Positions 17,447 to 26,046 of a stretch of DNA of 64,000 nucleotides are shown piece by piece (position 1 is the first letter of the stretch; each line of letters begins with the position of its first letter). Below the pieces are notes generated by a model. It did not search any database. It was not told the DNA's origin and was given only the letters and a program-made list of their open reading frames with translations. The position numbers and the translations under genes were made by a program. The DNA comes from Streptomyces sp. JJ38 (GTDB lineage Bacteria > Actinomycetota > Actinomycetes > Streptomycetales > Streptomycetaceae). The stretch spans positions 62,001-126,000 of the forward strand of contig NZ_JABLSI010000018.1 of NCBI RefSeq assembly GCF_019303475.1, written 5' to 3'.

Positions 17447-18922
17447 ATGCGGTTGACCGTCATCGGTACGGGATACCTCGGAGCCGTGCACGCCGCGTGT
17501 ATGGCCGAACTCGGACACGACGTCCTCGGCGTCGACGTCGACCCGCGCAAGATCAACGCGCTCGCCGAGGGCAGACCGCCCTTCTACGAGCCCGGCCTGC
17601 CCGAACTGCTCACCCGCACCCTCCACCGCGGGCGGCTGCGCTTCACCACCTCGCTGCGCGAAGCCGCCGAGTTCGGCGACGTCCACTTCGTGTGCGTCGG
17701 CACCCCGCAGCAGCCCGGCTCCGACGCCGCCGACCTGCGGCAGGTCGAGGCCGTCGTCCACGGCCTCGCCCCGCATCTGCACCGGCGCTGCCTCATCGTG
17801 GGCAAGTCCACCGTCCCCGTCGGCACCTGCGACCGGCTCGCCGCCGAGGTCCCCGCCCTGCTGCCCGAGGACGGGGACGCCGAACTCGCCTGGAACCCGG
17901 AGTTCCTGCGCGAGGGCCTCGCCGTCCAGGACACGCTCCGGCCCGACCGGCTCGTCATCGGCGTCCGCTCCACCCGGGCCCACGACACCCTCGCCGAGGT
18001 CTACGCCACCCCGCGCGCCGCCGGGGTGCCGTTCATCAGCACCGACCCCGCCACCGCCGAACTCGCCAAGGCCGCCGCCAACTCCTTCCTCGCCACCAAG
18101 ATCTCCTTCATCAACGCCATGTCCGAGGTCTGCGACGCCTCCGGAGCCGATGTCGTCACCCTCGCCGACATCCTCGGCCACGACCCCCGCATCGGCCGCC
18201 GCTTCCTGGCCGCCGGACTGGGCTTCGGCGGCGGCTGCCTGCCCAAGGACATCCGCGCCTTCACCGCCCGCGCGGCCGAGCTCGGCGCCGAACCCGCCGT
18301 CGAGTTCCTGCGGCAGATCGACACCATCAACACCCGCCAGCGCCGACGCACCGTCGAGGCCGCCCGGGAGCTCGTCGGCGGCTCCTTCACCGCCCGTCGT
18401 CTCGCCGTGCTCGGCGCCACCTTCAAGCCCGACAGCGACGACGTCCGCGACTCGCCCGCCCTCGCCGTGGCCGGCGCCCTGCACCGCGAGGGCGCCGAGG
18501 TCTGCGTCCACGACCCGCGCGGCACCGAGAACGCCCGCGCCGTCCACCCCGCCCTCCTCTACACCACCGACGCCACCGCGGCCTGCCGGGACGCCGACCT
18601 CGTCCTGCACCTGACCGAGTGGCGCGACTACCGCGAGCTACGGCCCTCCGTGCTCGCCGAGGTCGTGCGCACCCCGCGGCTGCTGGACGCCCGCAACGCG
18701 CTCGACGCCGGGCTGTGGCGCTCGGCCGGCTGGACGGTACGAGCCCTCGGGCGGCCCGCGCCCGCCGTCGTCCCCTCGGCGCTGCCCCTCCAGCCCGCGC
18801 TGGCGGTGGCCGCTTCAGGTGCCGTCGCGGGCGCGGTGGCCGACGGTCAGTCCTCCGCGTCCTCCGGGCGGCCCTGTAGCGCCCCGACCGTCAGCGGGCT
18901 CCTCAGCGGCGTCCCCGAGTAG
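17447..18922 (+). CDS. ugd: UDP-glucose 6-dehydrogenase
   Basis: 491 residues; ATG 17447 follows CAGGAGAC. Its order is an N-terminal Rossmann domain (VIGTGYLGAVHAACMAELGHDVLGVD), the SKSTVPVGT loop, the central NPEFLREG and AELAKAAANSFLATKISFIN helices, then the catalytic Cys in FGGGCLPKD and the C-terminal domain (GATFKPDSDDVRDSPA). It oxidises UDP-glucose to UDP-glucuronate with two NAD, feeding the UXS-like enzyme at 13119. The last about 50 residues (ALPLQPALAVAASGAVAGAV...) extend past the usual family end. The gene's 3' end overlaps the convergent beta-helix lipoprotein gene by 76 bp. Confidence 0.93.
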   Translation: MRLTVIGTGYLGAVHAACMAELGHDVLGVDVDPRKINALAEGRPPFYEPGLPELLTRTLHRGRLRFTTSLREAAEFGDVHFVCVGTPQQPGSDAADLRQVEAVVHGLAPHLHRRCLIVGKSTVPVGTCDRLAAEVPALLPEDGDAELAWNPEFLREGLAVQDTLRPDRLVIGVRSTRAHDTLAEVYATPRAAGVPFISTDPATAELAKAAANSFLATKISFINAMSEVCDASGADVVTLADILGHDPRIGRRFLAAGLGFGGGCLPKDIRAFTARAAELGAEPAVEFLRQIDTINTRQRRRTVEAARELVGGSFTARRLAVLGATFKPDSDDVRDSPALAVAGALHREGAEVCVHDPRGTENARAVHPALLYTTDATAACRDADLVLHLTEWRDYRELRPSVLAEVVRTPRLLDARNALDAGLWRSAGWTVRALGRPAPAVVPSALPLQPALAVAASGAVAGAVADGQSSASSGRPCSAPTVSGLLSGVPE

Positions 18923-20559
18923 TCCACGCGGCCCGGATCGCGGACCCCGGCCTCGCGCAGGTCGACGCCCGCGTCCTCCAGGTCCGCGGGACAGCCGGAG
19001 CGCAGCAGCGCGGCCTCGGCCACCTCGGTGACCGGGGCCGCCGCCGCGCCGAGGCACGGGTCCTCGTCGGTGCCGGTGTCCTCGCCGTCCCACCGCTCGT
19101 GGCCCGTCCCGGCGCGCCACACGTCCAACGCGTCGTACCGCTTCTGGCCCCAGTGCACCGTCCATCCGCCGGTGCTGTGGTAGGCGTTGCCCTGCAGGGC
19201 GACCTCGTCCGGGTCGAAGTCGCCGTCCGCGTCCACCACGGGCGCGCCGTCGGTGAGGAAGACGTTGTTGTGCACGCGGATGCCCTCCAGGTCCTCCTGA
19301 AGCCGCAGTGCGGGCGCCTTCACCGGCCCGTTCGCCTTCATCGCCACCGTGTTGTGGTAGACGTCCAGATCGCGCAGCTTCACGCCGTAGACGACGATGC
19401 CTCCGTAGACCTCCAGCTTGCGGGTGTCGTTCGCGCTCAGGTTGAACCGCAGGACGTTGTCGCGGTGCGCGCCCGTCGGCTTCCCGGAGTAGACGAGGTA
19501 GCCGGGGCCGTCGTTGCCGAACGACAGGTTGTACTGGACGACGGACTCCGAGACGTTGTTGTCCAGACCGAACCCACCGCCGTCCACCCGGGACCCGGTG
19601 TGATTGCCGTACGAGACGTTGTTCTCGATGACGATCTTCGTCGAGTCGTACGTCCAGATGCCCTCCGGGCCCTCCACCGCCGACGCCGACGACCGCTCCC
19701 CGTTGTCGAACGCCACAGAGTCCTCGATCCGGCCCGCGCGCACACTGCCGAAGACGATCCCGCTGCCCGTGTTCCGGTCGCTCGCCGTCGGGTCGCCCTC
19801 GTTCCCGAACGCCCTGACGTCCGAAACCCGCACGTCCTCGTGCGCGTACACCGGGGTCTCCGCGTGGAACTCCGGGCCGCTCGCGGAGAGCCCGGCCTCC
19901 AGATTGTCGTGCAGCGTCGCCCGGCTCACCCGCACATCGCGGAAGCCCACGCCGTCCTCGGCGCCGATGCCGATGCCGTGGCGGAACCCCGAGGCGTCCA
20001 CGTCGGAGATCCACACGTGTCCGAAGCGCTCCCCGTCCGCCACGTCACTGAAGAGTTGCACCCCGTCGTACTCCCGGCGCGTGCCGCTGCCCCCGCGCAG
20101 GACCAGATCACGGATCACCACACCGCCCGTGTTGTGCACGGCCACCCCGGCCGACGACGCCGCCCGGATCACCGCCCGGCCCTTCCCGAAGGACTCCACG
20201 ACCACCGGATTCTCCGCGTCTCCCGCCTCCCCGGCCGCGATGTCCAACCCGCCGCGGAACTTCGCCCCGCCCTGGAGGCGCAACCGGTCTCCCGGGCGGA
20301 ACTTCGCCACGTCCGCCCGGTCCAGCGTCCGCCACGCCGTCTCCGGTGACGTGCCGTCGGCTCCGTCGTCGCCGTCCGGACTGACGTAGTACGTGAACCC
20401 GCCGGCCGCGTTCTTTCCCGGGGGCGCGTACGGCTCCGGCAGCGCGCACCCGGCCGGCAGCAGCACCACGGCCAGGAGCCCGCCCGCCACCCTCGCGGCG
20501 CCCCGGGTGCCTCTGCCCCCCGCGCCGTTCCGGGGGCCTCGGCTCCTCTGGTGTCCCAT
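18847..20559 (-). CDS. Secreted right-handed beta-helix lipoprotein (polysaccharide lyase/epimerase-like fold)
   Basis: 570 residues from ATG 20559, preceded by GGGAG. A basic N-terminus leads to a lipobox LPAGC with the lipidated Cys at about residue 38. The mature part starts GFTYYVSPDGDDGADGTSPETAWRTL, the typical opening of parallel beta-helix proteins. Repeated short strands follow (VVVESFGKGRAVI, VVIRDLVLRGGSG, IVIENNVSYGNHTG, SVVQYNLSFGNDGPGYL, VYHNTVAMKANG, IRVHNNVFLTDG). This PbH1 pattern occurs in pectate and alginate lyases and epimerases. Convergent with ugd beside a polysaccharide synthase, it may trim or modify the exported polymer. No catalytic residues are identifiable with confidence. 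Confidence 0.85.
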   Translation of the reverse strand: MGHQRSRGPRNGAGGRGTRGAARVAGGLLAVVLLPAGCALPEPYAPPGKNAAGGFTYYVSPDGDDGADGTSPETAWRTLDRADVAKFRPGDRLRLQGGAKFRGGLDIAAGEAGDAENPVVVESFGKGRAVIRAASSAGVAVHNTGGVVIRDLVLRGGSGTRREYDGVQLFSDVADGERFGHVWISDVDASGFRHGIGIGAEDGVGFRDVRVSRATLHDNLEAGLSASGPEFHAETPVYAHEDVRVSDVRAFGNEGDPTASDRNTGSGIVFGSVRAGRIEDSVAFDNGERSSASAVEGPEGIWTYDSTKIVIENNVSYGNHTGSRVDGGGFGLDNNVSESVVQYNLSFGNDGPGYLVYSGKPTGAHRDNVLRFNLSANDTRKLEVYGGIVVYGVKLRDLDVYHNTVAMKANGPVKAPALRLQEDLEGIRVHNNVFLTDGAPVVDADGDFDPDEVALQGNAYHSTGGWTVHWGQKRYDALDVWRAGTGHERWDGEDTGTDEDPCLGAAAAPVTEVAEAALLRSGCPADLEDAGVDLREAGVRDPGRVDYSGTPLRSPLTVGALQGRPEDAED

Positions 20560-20730
20560 CCGCACACGCACTCCCTGCCCACGGTGAAGGAATCCGTACG
20601 AAACGGATGAATCCTCCCAGACGTCGAGCGCCGGGGGCGGCGTTCCGACCACGGCGTTTCGGCCCGCGGTCTGTCGGCCGGCACGCCGCCGGGGCCCCGC
20701 TGCCGCAGGGCCCCGGCGGTACGCGTCGGC

Positions 20731-21687
20731 TCAGAGCAGTGGGACGCCGTAGCCCCGGCACCGCGGCTGGAAGTCCGCCGGGCCGTCCGCCAGCGCGTTC
20801 AGGGTCAGCTGGTGCGTCGGCTCGTCGGTGAACAGCCCGAGGTGCCCTGCCAGGTCGAACGGGCACAGGTCCTGGAGGAGCACGTTGTTCACGTTCTCAC
20901 CCTGGAGTGCCTGACTGCGGTACGGCGTCACGACCTTGTCGTATTTGGTCATGATCACGGTGTAGTCCGGGCCCGCCGGGACCTCGTCGCCGTCCGCCCA
21001 CAGCTCGGCCGTGTAGTCGCTGGTGGCCGCCTGGTCCAGGACGCCGGGGAACTGGCCGACCTCCGACAGCCCCGTCGCGAACCCCATGAGGTTCAGCGCG
21101 TCGGCGAGCGTCACCAGGCCGTTCAGATCAGTGCCGTTCGAGCTGGGCGCCCAGCCCACGTAGTGGGCGACCTGTTCGGCCCCGCCCATCTTCTTCATCC
21201 ACCACATCGGCACGTTCCCGCCCTGCGAGTGGCCCACGATGTCCACCTTCGCCGCGCCGGTGGCCTGCCGCACCTTCGTCACGAAGGCGTCCAGCTCGGC
21301 CGCCGAGTCCTTGATGTGGCCCAGGCCGCCCACGCGGTCGAGCGAGGCGGCGGTGAAGCCGTAGTTCATCGCGAAGACGCAGTACCCCTCGTTCTTCAAC
21401 CTCGGCGCGGTCTTCACGAAGTTGGCCCCGAGGTTCGCGAACGTCCCCGGCAGCAGGATCACCGGGTTGGGACGCTCGGCGTCCGGCACGCAGGACCAGT
21501 CGTTGGCCCCGGCGACGGCGTCGGGGGAGTGCACGTAGTTCGACAGCGCCTTGAGCAGCCCGCCCTCGGGCAGCGGCTCCTCCGCGGCCTGGGTGGGAGC
21601 GGCGGCGGTGAGGACGAGCGCGACGGAAGCCGCGAGCGACGTCACGGCGAGACGGGTCCGTCTTGTGGTGCGCGAGATCCACGACAT
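20731..21687 (-). CDS. Secreted alpha/beta-hydrolase lipase (paralogue of the one at 1005)
   Basis: 318 residues; ATG 21687 lies behind a CAGGAGAG site. Sec signal peptide: RTTRRTRLAVTSLAASVALVLTAAAPTQAA, cleavage after TQA near residue 34. The oxyanion loop is VILLPGTFANLG and the nucleophile elbow VGHSQGG (Ser about 154). Further matches to the first lipase are GYCVFAMNYG, DYTVIMTKYDKVVTPY and the Cys pattern. It probably hydrolyses lipid esters outside the cell. The region upstream of 21687 is divergent with a small lipoprotein gene. Confidence 0.9.
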   Translation of the reverse strand: MSWISRTTRRTRLAVTSLAASVALVLTAAAPTQAAEEPLPEGGLLKALSNYVHSPDAVAGANDWSCVPDAERPNPVILLPGTFANLGANFVKTAPRLKNEGYCVFAMNYGFTAASLDRVGGLGHIKDSAAELDAFVTKVRQATGAAKVDIVGHSQGGNVPMWWMKKMGGAEQVAHYVGWAPSSNGTDLNGLVTLADALNLMGFATGLSEVGQFPGVLDQAATSDYTAELWADGDEVPAGPDYTVIMTKYDKVVTPYRSQALQGENVNNVLLQDLCPFDLAGHLGLFTDEPTHQLTLNALADGPADFQPRCRGYGVPLL

Positions 21688-21932
21688 GGGCTCTCCTGCG
21701 GGTCGCCCGGCCCTCTGCCTGAAGAGGGCCAGTGGGGGAGCGGCACGTGGGGTGCCGGACGGGGGCTGCCTGCCCTTCGGGCCAGCGTGAAGCCACGGCA
21801 ACGCCCCGGCCCCTGTGAGGAAACCCGGAATTTACGTGCTGATGTGATGAGCCGTCACAGCTCCGCGCCCCACCGCGCGGAACCCGCACTCCTCGCCCGA
21901 CACGCGTCGGGCGATCGTGTCACGATCACGCC
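21688..21932. promoter_or_regulatory. 245-bp divergent promoter region
   Basis: This gap separates the second lipase from the small lipoprotein gene and must hold both promoters. No clear -35/-10 pair or operator stands out. Confidence 0.4.
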
Positions 21933-22373
21933 ATGCGGAGACCCCGAATCGGGCCCGCCCTGCTCTCTGCGGCGATCCTCGGCCCGGCTTCCGGCTGCTC
22001 CTCGGTCCTCGGCCTGGCTTCCGGCTGCTCCTCGGTCCTCGCGGAGACCGATCGGCCACCACGCGAAGCCGGACCGACCGTCACCTCGACGGTCGCACCG
22101 GACCCGGCGGTGACGCTGGCCGAACGCTACCGCCGGGACGGCGGGCTGGAGGACGTATACGGGTCGCGGCACGCCCCCGGCCCCGACGGCGTTCCTCTCT
22201 TCACCGTATGGACCCGCGACCCGGACGACGGCTCCCAGCCGTTCGAGCGACTGCGGCGCTCGGTCACCGCGTTCATGCGGCACAAGGAAGGTCTCTCCCT
22301 GAGCCGCGGCTACCTCATGGACGTCTTCGGCCCGGACGGAACCCTCCAGCACCGCTTGGACGCCCGCCTCTGA
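21933..22373 (+). CDS. Small putative lipoprotein with duplicated lipobox
   Basis: 146 residues from ATG 21933. The N-terminus is MRRPRIGPALLSAAILGPAS followed by GCSSV, then LGLASGCSSV. Cys22 and Cys32 both sit in lipobox-like contexts because a 30-bp segment is tandemly duplicated. The mature part has no recognised domain (VTLAERYRRDGGLEDVYGSRHAPGPDG, then VTAFMRHKEGLSLSRGYLMDVFG). Secretion as a lipoprotein is inferred, although the hydrophobic stretch is short. It stands alone between divergent and convergent neighbours. Confidence 0.7.
   Translation: MRRPRIGPALLSAAILGPASGCSSVLGLASGCSSVLAETDRPPREAGPTVTSTVAPDPAVTLAERYRRDGGLEDVYGSRHAPGPDGVPLFTVWTRDPDDGSQPFERLRRSVTAFMRHKEGLSLSRGYLMDVFGPDGTLQHRLDARL
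21981..22040 (+). repeat. 30-bp tandem duplication inside the lipoprotein signal region
   Basis: Bases 21981-22010 and 22011-22040 differ at a single position (ggcccggctt versus ggcctggctt; both continue ccggctgctcctcggtcctc). The duplication is in frame and adds ten residues, creating a second lipobox Cys. Near identity implies a recent event. Confidence 0.92.
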
Positions 22374-22391
22374 GGGGGAGACGCATCCTCG

Positions 22392-22760
22392 TCAGGGCCG
22401 GAGGAACTCCGGCTGGTCGAGGACGCGGAGCCAGCTGCCGTCGGGTTGACGGCGGACGACCTGGGCGCGGGCGCCCGCTCCGTCCCGGGGCGGGGTCGCG
22501 GTGAGGGCGAGGTCGCCGCTGACCAGGGTGGGCAGCGGCTCCTCCGGCTCGAACCGGGGAGCCGCGGCGAGCACGCGCGCCCACAGGGCGCGGATGGCCT
22601 CGCGGCCCACCGTCGTCTCGCCGGGCGGGTAGGCCATCACCGCGTCCTCCGCGTAGAGCGCGGCGACCCCGGCCGCGTCCCCGGCGTTGGACCGTTCGAC
22701 GAACAGCCGCGTGAGGTCCTCCGGCCGCATCGCCTTCTCATACGCCTCGTCCTCCGTCAT
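22392..22760 (-). CDS. SnoaL-like/NTF2-fold protein
   Basis: 122 residues from ATG 22760. The NTF2-like pattern is visible: EDLTRLFVERSNAGDAAGVAALYAEDAVM, then GREAIRALWARVLAA, then strands ending QVVRRQPDGSWLRVLDQP. Proteins of this cone-shaped fold (SnoaL, DUF4440) are small enzymes or ligand-binding proteins, and the exact reaction cannot be told. It is convergent with the lipoprotein gene and divergent from the VOC gene. Confidence 0.85.
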   Translation of the reverse strand: MTEDEAYEKAMRPEDLTRLFVERSNAGDAAGVAALYAEDAVMAYPPGETTVGREAIRALWARVLAAAPRFEPEEPLPTLVSGDLALTATPPRDGAGARAQVVRRQPDGSWLRVLDQPEFLRP

Positions 22761-22869
22761 GGTGCCTCCTGTCGCGCGTGGCCCGGCGTGCCCCTTCAGC
22801 GTGATGAGGTGATCGTCAGAAGTCCAACAGCTGCACAGTGTGAGAGCCAGAACCAGAGCTCATAGTTTT

Positions 22870-22882
22870 CCTGTGCCACAGG
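22870..22882. promoter_or_regulatory. Possible operator: inverted repeat cctgtg-c-cacagg
   Basis: A perfect 6-bp inverted repeat around one central base lies between the SnoaL-like and VOC genes. A LysR-type regulator is encoded just downstream of the VOC gene, so this is a candidate binding site. It could equally be chance. Confidence 0.25.
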
Positions 22883-23034
22883 AGGCTGAGCGTGCGCCGA
22901 CGGACCCTGATCGGTGCAGGCCGCTCGCCGAGATGCGCGCCGGAGAGTGTCGAGATCGTGCCATCGCCTCCGTCCCGGGGACGTCAGCGGTCACCACCGG
23001 CCGCACGAGACGACATGAGGGAAGAGGAACCGGC

Positions 23035-23475
23035 ATGGCGATTCAGCGGATGGACAACGTCGGCATCGTCGTCGAGGACATGGATGCCGCCATCGCGTTC
23101 TTCGTGGAACTCGGAATGGAGCTGGAGGGCAGGGCGGAGGTCGAGGGCCCGGTCGCTGACCGGTGCACCGGACTCGACGGCGTCCACTGTGATATCGCCA
23201 TGCTCCGGACCCCGGACGGTCACAGCCGAATCGAGCTGGCGAAGTACCGCAGCCCCGCGGTGATCAGCGCCGGGCAGCGCAACCGCCCGCACAACGTTCT
23301 GGGCACACACCGCGTCATGTTCGCCGTCGACGACATCGAGGACACCCTCGCCCGCCTGCGCAGCCACGGCGCCGAACTCCTCGGCGACCTGGCGCAGTAC
23401 GAGGACAGCTACCGGCTCTGCTACGTCCGTGGGCCGGAGGGCATCATCGTCGGACTGGCCGAGCAGCTCAGCTGA
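23035..23475 (+). CDS. VOC-superfamily (glyoxalase/dioxygenase-like) protein
   Basis: 146 residues; ATG 23035 follows GAAGAGGAA. Two beta-alpha-beta-beta-beta modules are evident: MDNVGIVVEDMDAAIAFFVELGMELEGRAE, then HRVMFAVDDIEDTLARLRSHGAELLG, ending YVRGPEGIIVGLAEQL. Candidate metal ligands are an N-terminal residue in module one and the Glu of GPEGIIVGLAE. The family includes glyoxalase I, fosfomycin-resistance proteins and extradiol dioxygenases, and this substrate is unknown. The LysR regulator 114 bp downstream on the same strand may control it. Confidence 0.88.
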   Translation: MAIQRMDNVGIVVEDMDAAIAFFVELGMELEGRAEVEGPVADRCTGLDGVHCDIAMLRTPDGHSRIELAKYRSPAVISAGQRNRPHNVLGTHRVMFAVDDIEDTLARLRSHGAELLGDLAQYEDSYRLCYVRGPEGIIVGLAEQLS

Positions 23476-23589
23476 AGACCCCGGTGAGTCCGGGTGCCAC
23501 CGCAAGTCCTCCGGCGGTCATCTTGGACCCAGGCGCCCCTCTCCCGCAGACTTCGTCGGCACACGCTCAAGGTTCGGGGGCACAGGACA

Positions 23590-24465
23590 GTGGAACTGAG
23601 GCAGCTGGAGTACTTCGTGGCCGTCGCCGAGGAGCGGAAGTTCACCCGGGCCGCCGAGCGCGTCCACATCAGCCAGTCCGGCGTCAGCGCCCAGGTCCGG
23701 CAGCTGGAGCGGGACCTGGGCGCGGAGCTGTTCGACCGCTCGGCACGTGGCGTCACGCTCACCGCCGCCGGGGAGGCGGCCCTCACCCACGCCCGCGCCA
23801 CCCTCGCCGCGGCCGAGGCGATCGGCCAGGCGGTCGGGGAGGTGACGGAGGTGCTCCGGGGATGGGTGACCGTCGGCATGGTCACCGGCTGCGCGCTCAC
23901 CCCGCTCTTCGACGCCCTCGCCGCCTTCCACCGGGCTCACCCCGGGGTCGAGATCTCGCTCGTCGAGGGCCACTCGCGTCAACTCCTGGACGCCGTGCGC
24001 TCCGGCACCGTGGACGTGGCCCTCGTCGGCACCACGACGGCCGCCCCCGAGGGCCTGGAAGCGCTGCCCGTCGTCGCCGAGCGGCTCGTCGTCGCCGTCC
24101 CGCCGAGCCATCCACTGGCACGGCGGAAGCGGGTCACCCTGCGCGACGTGTGCGCGCACCCGCTCGTGTGCATGCCGCCCGGAACCGGCCTGCGCGCCGT
24201 CTTCGACCGGGCCTGCGCCGCACGGAACCTGCGCCCCGCGGTCACCCTTCAGGCCAGCGCGCCGGAGGCCATCGCCGCCCTCGCCGCCCGAGGGCTGGCC
24301 GCAGCCGTCCTCAGCGCCTCGACGGCCGAGCCCGACGGGGAACGCCTCGTGGCCCGCACGATCGACGACGTCGAGGACCTCGCCCACCTGACCCTGGCCT
24401 GGCGTCCCTCACCCAGCCCCGCGGCCCGAGCCCTCCTACGCCACGCCGGCCGGGCGTTCGCGTAG
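23590..24465 (+). CDS. LysR-family transcriptional regulator
   Basis: 291 residues from GTG 23590. The N-terminal winged HTH (MELRQLEYFVAVAEERKFTRAAERVHISQSGVSAQVRQLERDLG) is canonical LysR, followed by a periplasmic-binding-protein-like effector domain (EISLVEGHSRQLLDAVRSGTVDVALVG, then VVAVPPSHPLA). LysR proteins usually bind upstream of a neighbouring gene, and the nearest candidate target is the VOC gene just before it. The effector is unknown. Confidence 0.95.
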   Translation: MELRQLEYFVAVAEERKFTRAAERVHISQSGVSAQVRQLERDLGAELFDRSARGVTLTAAGEAALTHARATLAAAEAIGQAVGEVTEVLRGWVTVGMVTGCALTPLFDALAAFHRAHPGVEISLVEGHSRQLLDAVRSGTVDVALVGTTTAAPEGLEALPVVAERLVVAVPPSHPLARRKRVTLRDVCAHPLVCMPPGTGLRAVFDRACAARNLRPAVTLQASAPEAIAALAARGLAAAVLSASTAEPDGERLVARTIDDVEDLAHLTLAWRPSPSPAARALLRHAGRAFA

Positions 24466-24486
24466 CCGACCTCCGGCACGACCGGT

Positions 24487-26046
24487 TCACCGGGGCAGGG
24501 CGATGCCGAAGGCGTCGCCGTCCTCCCCGGCCGGCCAGCCGAGGTCTCCTTCCGAGAGTGCCACCGCCGACTCCAGGGAACCGGGGCTGGCCTTCACCAC
24601 GGTCACCGTCCCCGCGGCGTTGCCCGGCGCGCCGATCAACGCTTCGTCCCGCCCGTTGCCGTCAGTGTCCAGCGCACCGACGGTCCAGCCGAAGTGGTCA
24701 TGCTTGTAGACGACGCCGGGAACTGAGGGTGTGTCCTGGTCGATCCACACGGCTCCGGTCGTGGAGATGCCGCCGGTCGGGTTGCCGAAGAGGATGAGTG
24801 AGGCACCGGAGCCTGTGGCCGAGCCGATGGCCTCACTGCGCATGCCGAGGACAAGGTCGTCGATGCCGTCGCCGTCGAAGTCACCGGCGGCCAGGGAGGA
24901 GGCGAAGTAGTCCTCAGCTTCCGGACCACCGGCGATGCCGGGGGTGTCCTGGTCGAAGAGTTCGAAGTCGTCGTGGGACAGCCCGTTCTCGTCGGCGTAG
25001 AACACGGCGAGCCGTCCGGCGGCACCATCCTCTCCGACTTTCTCGTCGGAGACGCCGATGGCGACGTCGAGGTACGCGTCGTCGTTGAACTGTCCGAGTG
25101 CCAGGGCGCTGCCGGCGAACTGGCCGATTCCGTCGATGTTCCCGGAGTCGATGTAACCGCCCCTGGCCGGTGCGTCGCTGAACGGGCCGAAGAGTACGTG
25201 TATGGAACCTCGGTCCGAACTTCCCTGGATCTGCTCACCCAAGGTGGTGACGACCAGATCGTTCAGGCCGTCGCCGTCGATGTCCCCGATGGCGAGCTGT
25301 TCGCCGAACCTGTCCTCCGCCTCGGGCACGCCGGGAACGTTGGGGGTGTCCTGATCGATCCAGATGGCGGACGCGGCGTCCAGCCCGCTGCTTGAACCGA
25401 AGATGACGCGCAGGGTACCCGCGTTGGAGCCGCCGCCCGCGTGATCCAGGGGTTGGCCGATCACGAGGTCGCCGTAGCCGTCGTCATTCAGATCGCCCGC
25501 GGCGAGAGAGTAGCCGAAGATCTCGTCCCAGTACGTGGTGCCCGGGATGCCGGGGGTGTCCTCGTGGAATCCTTCGGCGCGCGAGCCGTGGATACCGGTC
25601 GAGCTGCCGTAATGAACCGTCACCCACCCGGCACCCCCTGTGGTGCCTATGGCCTCGAAGGGGGAGCTGACGGCCAGGTCCGCGTATCCGTCCGCGTCGA
25701 AGTCGGCGCTGGCGAAGGAGTTCCCGAAGTAGTCGTTCGCCTCGGCCGCGCCCGGAACGCCCGTGGTCTGCTGGTCGATGCGGACGGAGGTGCTCGCCGG
25801 GCCGGAGGACGTGCCGTTGGCCACCACCAGTGAGCCCGCGTCCACGTGCCCGGCGACAGTGTTGCCCGGCAGCCCGATCGTCAGGTCGGCAATGCCGTCG
25901 CCGTTGAAGTCGTAGGGCGAGGTGGCCGCCGGGTCTGAGGCCCCGGTCAGCAGGAGCGTAGTGGTCGCTGCGCCGGCACAGGCCAGCAGACCGGCCACCA
26001 GGACCCGCTTTCGTGGTCGCGGCAACTTCGTCCTCGTGGTGGCCAT
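24487..26046 (-). CDS. Secreted FG-GAP/integrin-alpha-like beta-propeller protein
   Basis: 519 residues from ATG 26046 with an AGGGGGAG ribosome site. A signal peptide (RPRKRVLVAGLLACAGAATTTLLLTGA) precedes seven FG-GAP blades marked by calcium loops: DFNGDGIADL, DFDADGYADL, DLNDDGYGDL, DIDGDGLNDL, QFNDDAYLDV, DFDGDGIDDL and DTDGNGRDEA. Each is followed by V/IG.P-type strands, and linkers repeat a QDTP.VPG.PE motif. This is a seven-bladed, calcium-stabilised extracellular propeller, often used for adhesion or binding carbohydrate or protein. It is divergent from the giant RHS gene, and similar propellers occur fused to RHS proteins in Tc-type toxins. A functional link is only an inference. 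Confidence 0.92.
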   Translation of the reverse strand: MATTRTKLPRPRKRVLVAGLLACAGAATTTLLLTGASDPAATSPYDFNGDGIADLTIGLPGNTVAGHVDAGSLVVANGTSSGPASTSVRIDQQTTGVPGAAEANDYFGNSFASADFDADGYADLAVSSPFEAIGTTGGAGWVTVHYGSSTGIHGSRAEGFHEDTPGIPGTTYWDEIFGYSLAAGDLNDDGYGDLVIGQPLDHAGGGSNAGTLRVIFGSSSGLDAASAIWIDQDTPNVPGVPEAEDRFGEQLAIGDIDGDGLNDLVVTTLGEQIQGSSDRGSIHVLFGPFSDAPARGGYIDSGNIDGIGQFAGSALALGQFNDDAYLDVAIGVSDEKVGEDGAAGRLAVFYADENGLSHDDFELFDQDTPGIAGGPEAEDYFASSLAAGDFDGDGIDDLVLGMRSEAIGSATGSGASLILFGNPTGGISTTGAVWIDQDTPSVPGVVYKHDHFGWTVGALDTDGNGRDEALIGAPGNAAGTVTVVKASPGSLESAVALSEGDLGWPAGEDGDAFGIALPR

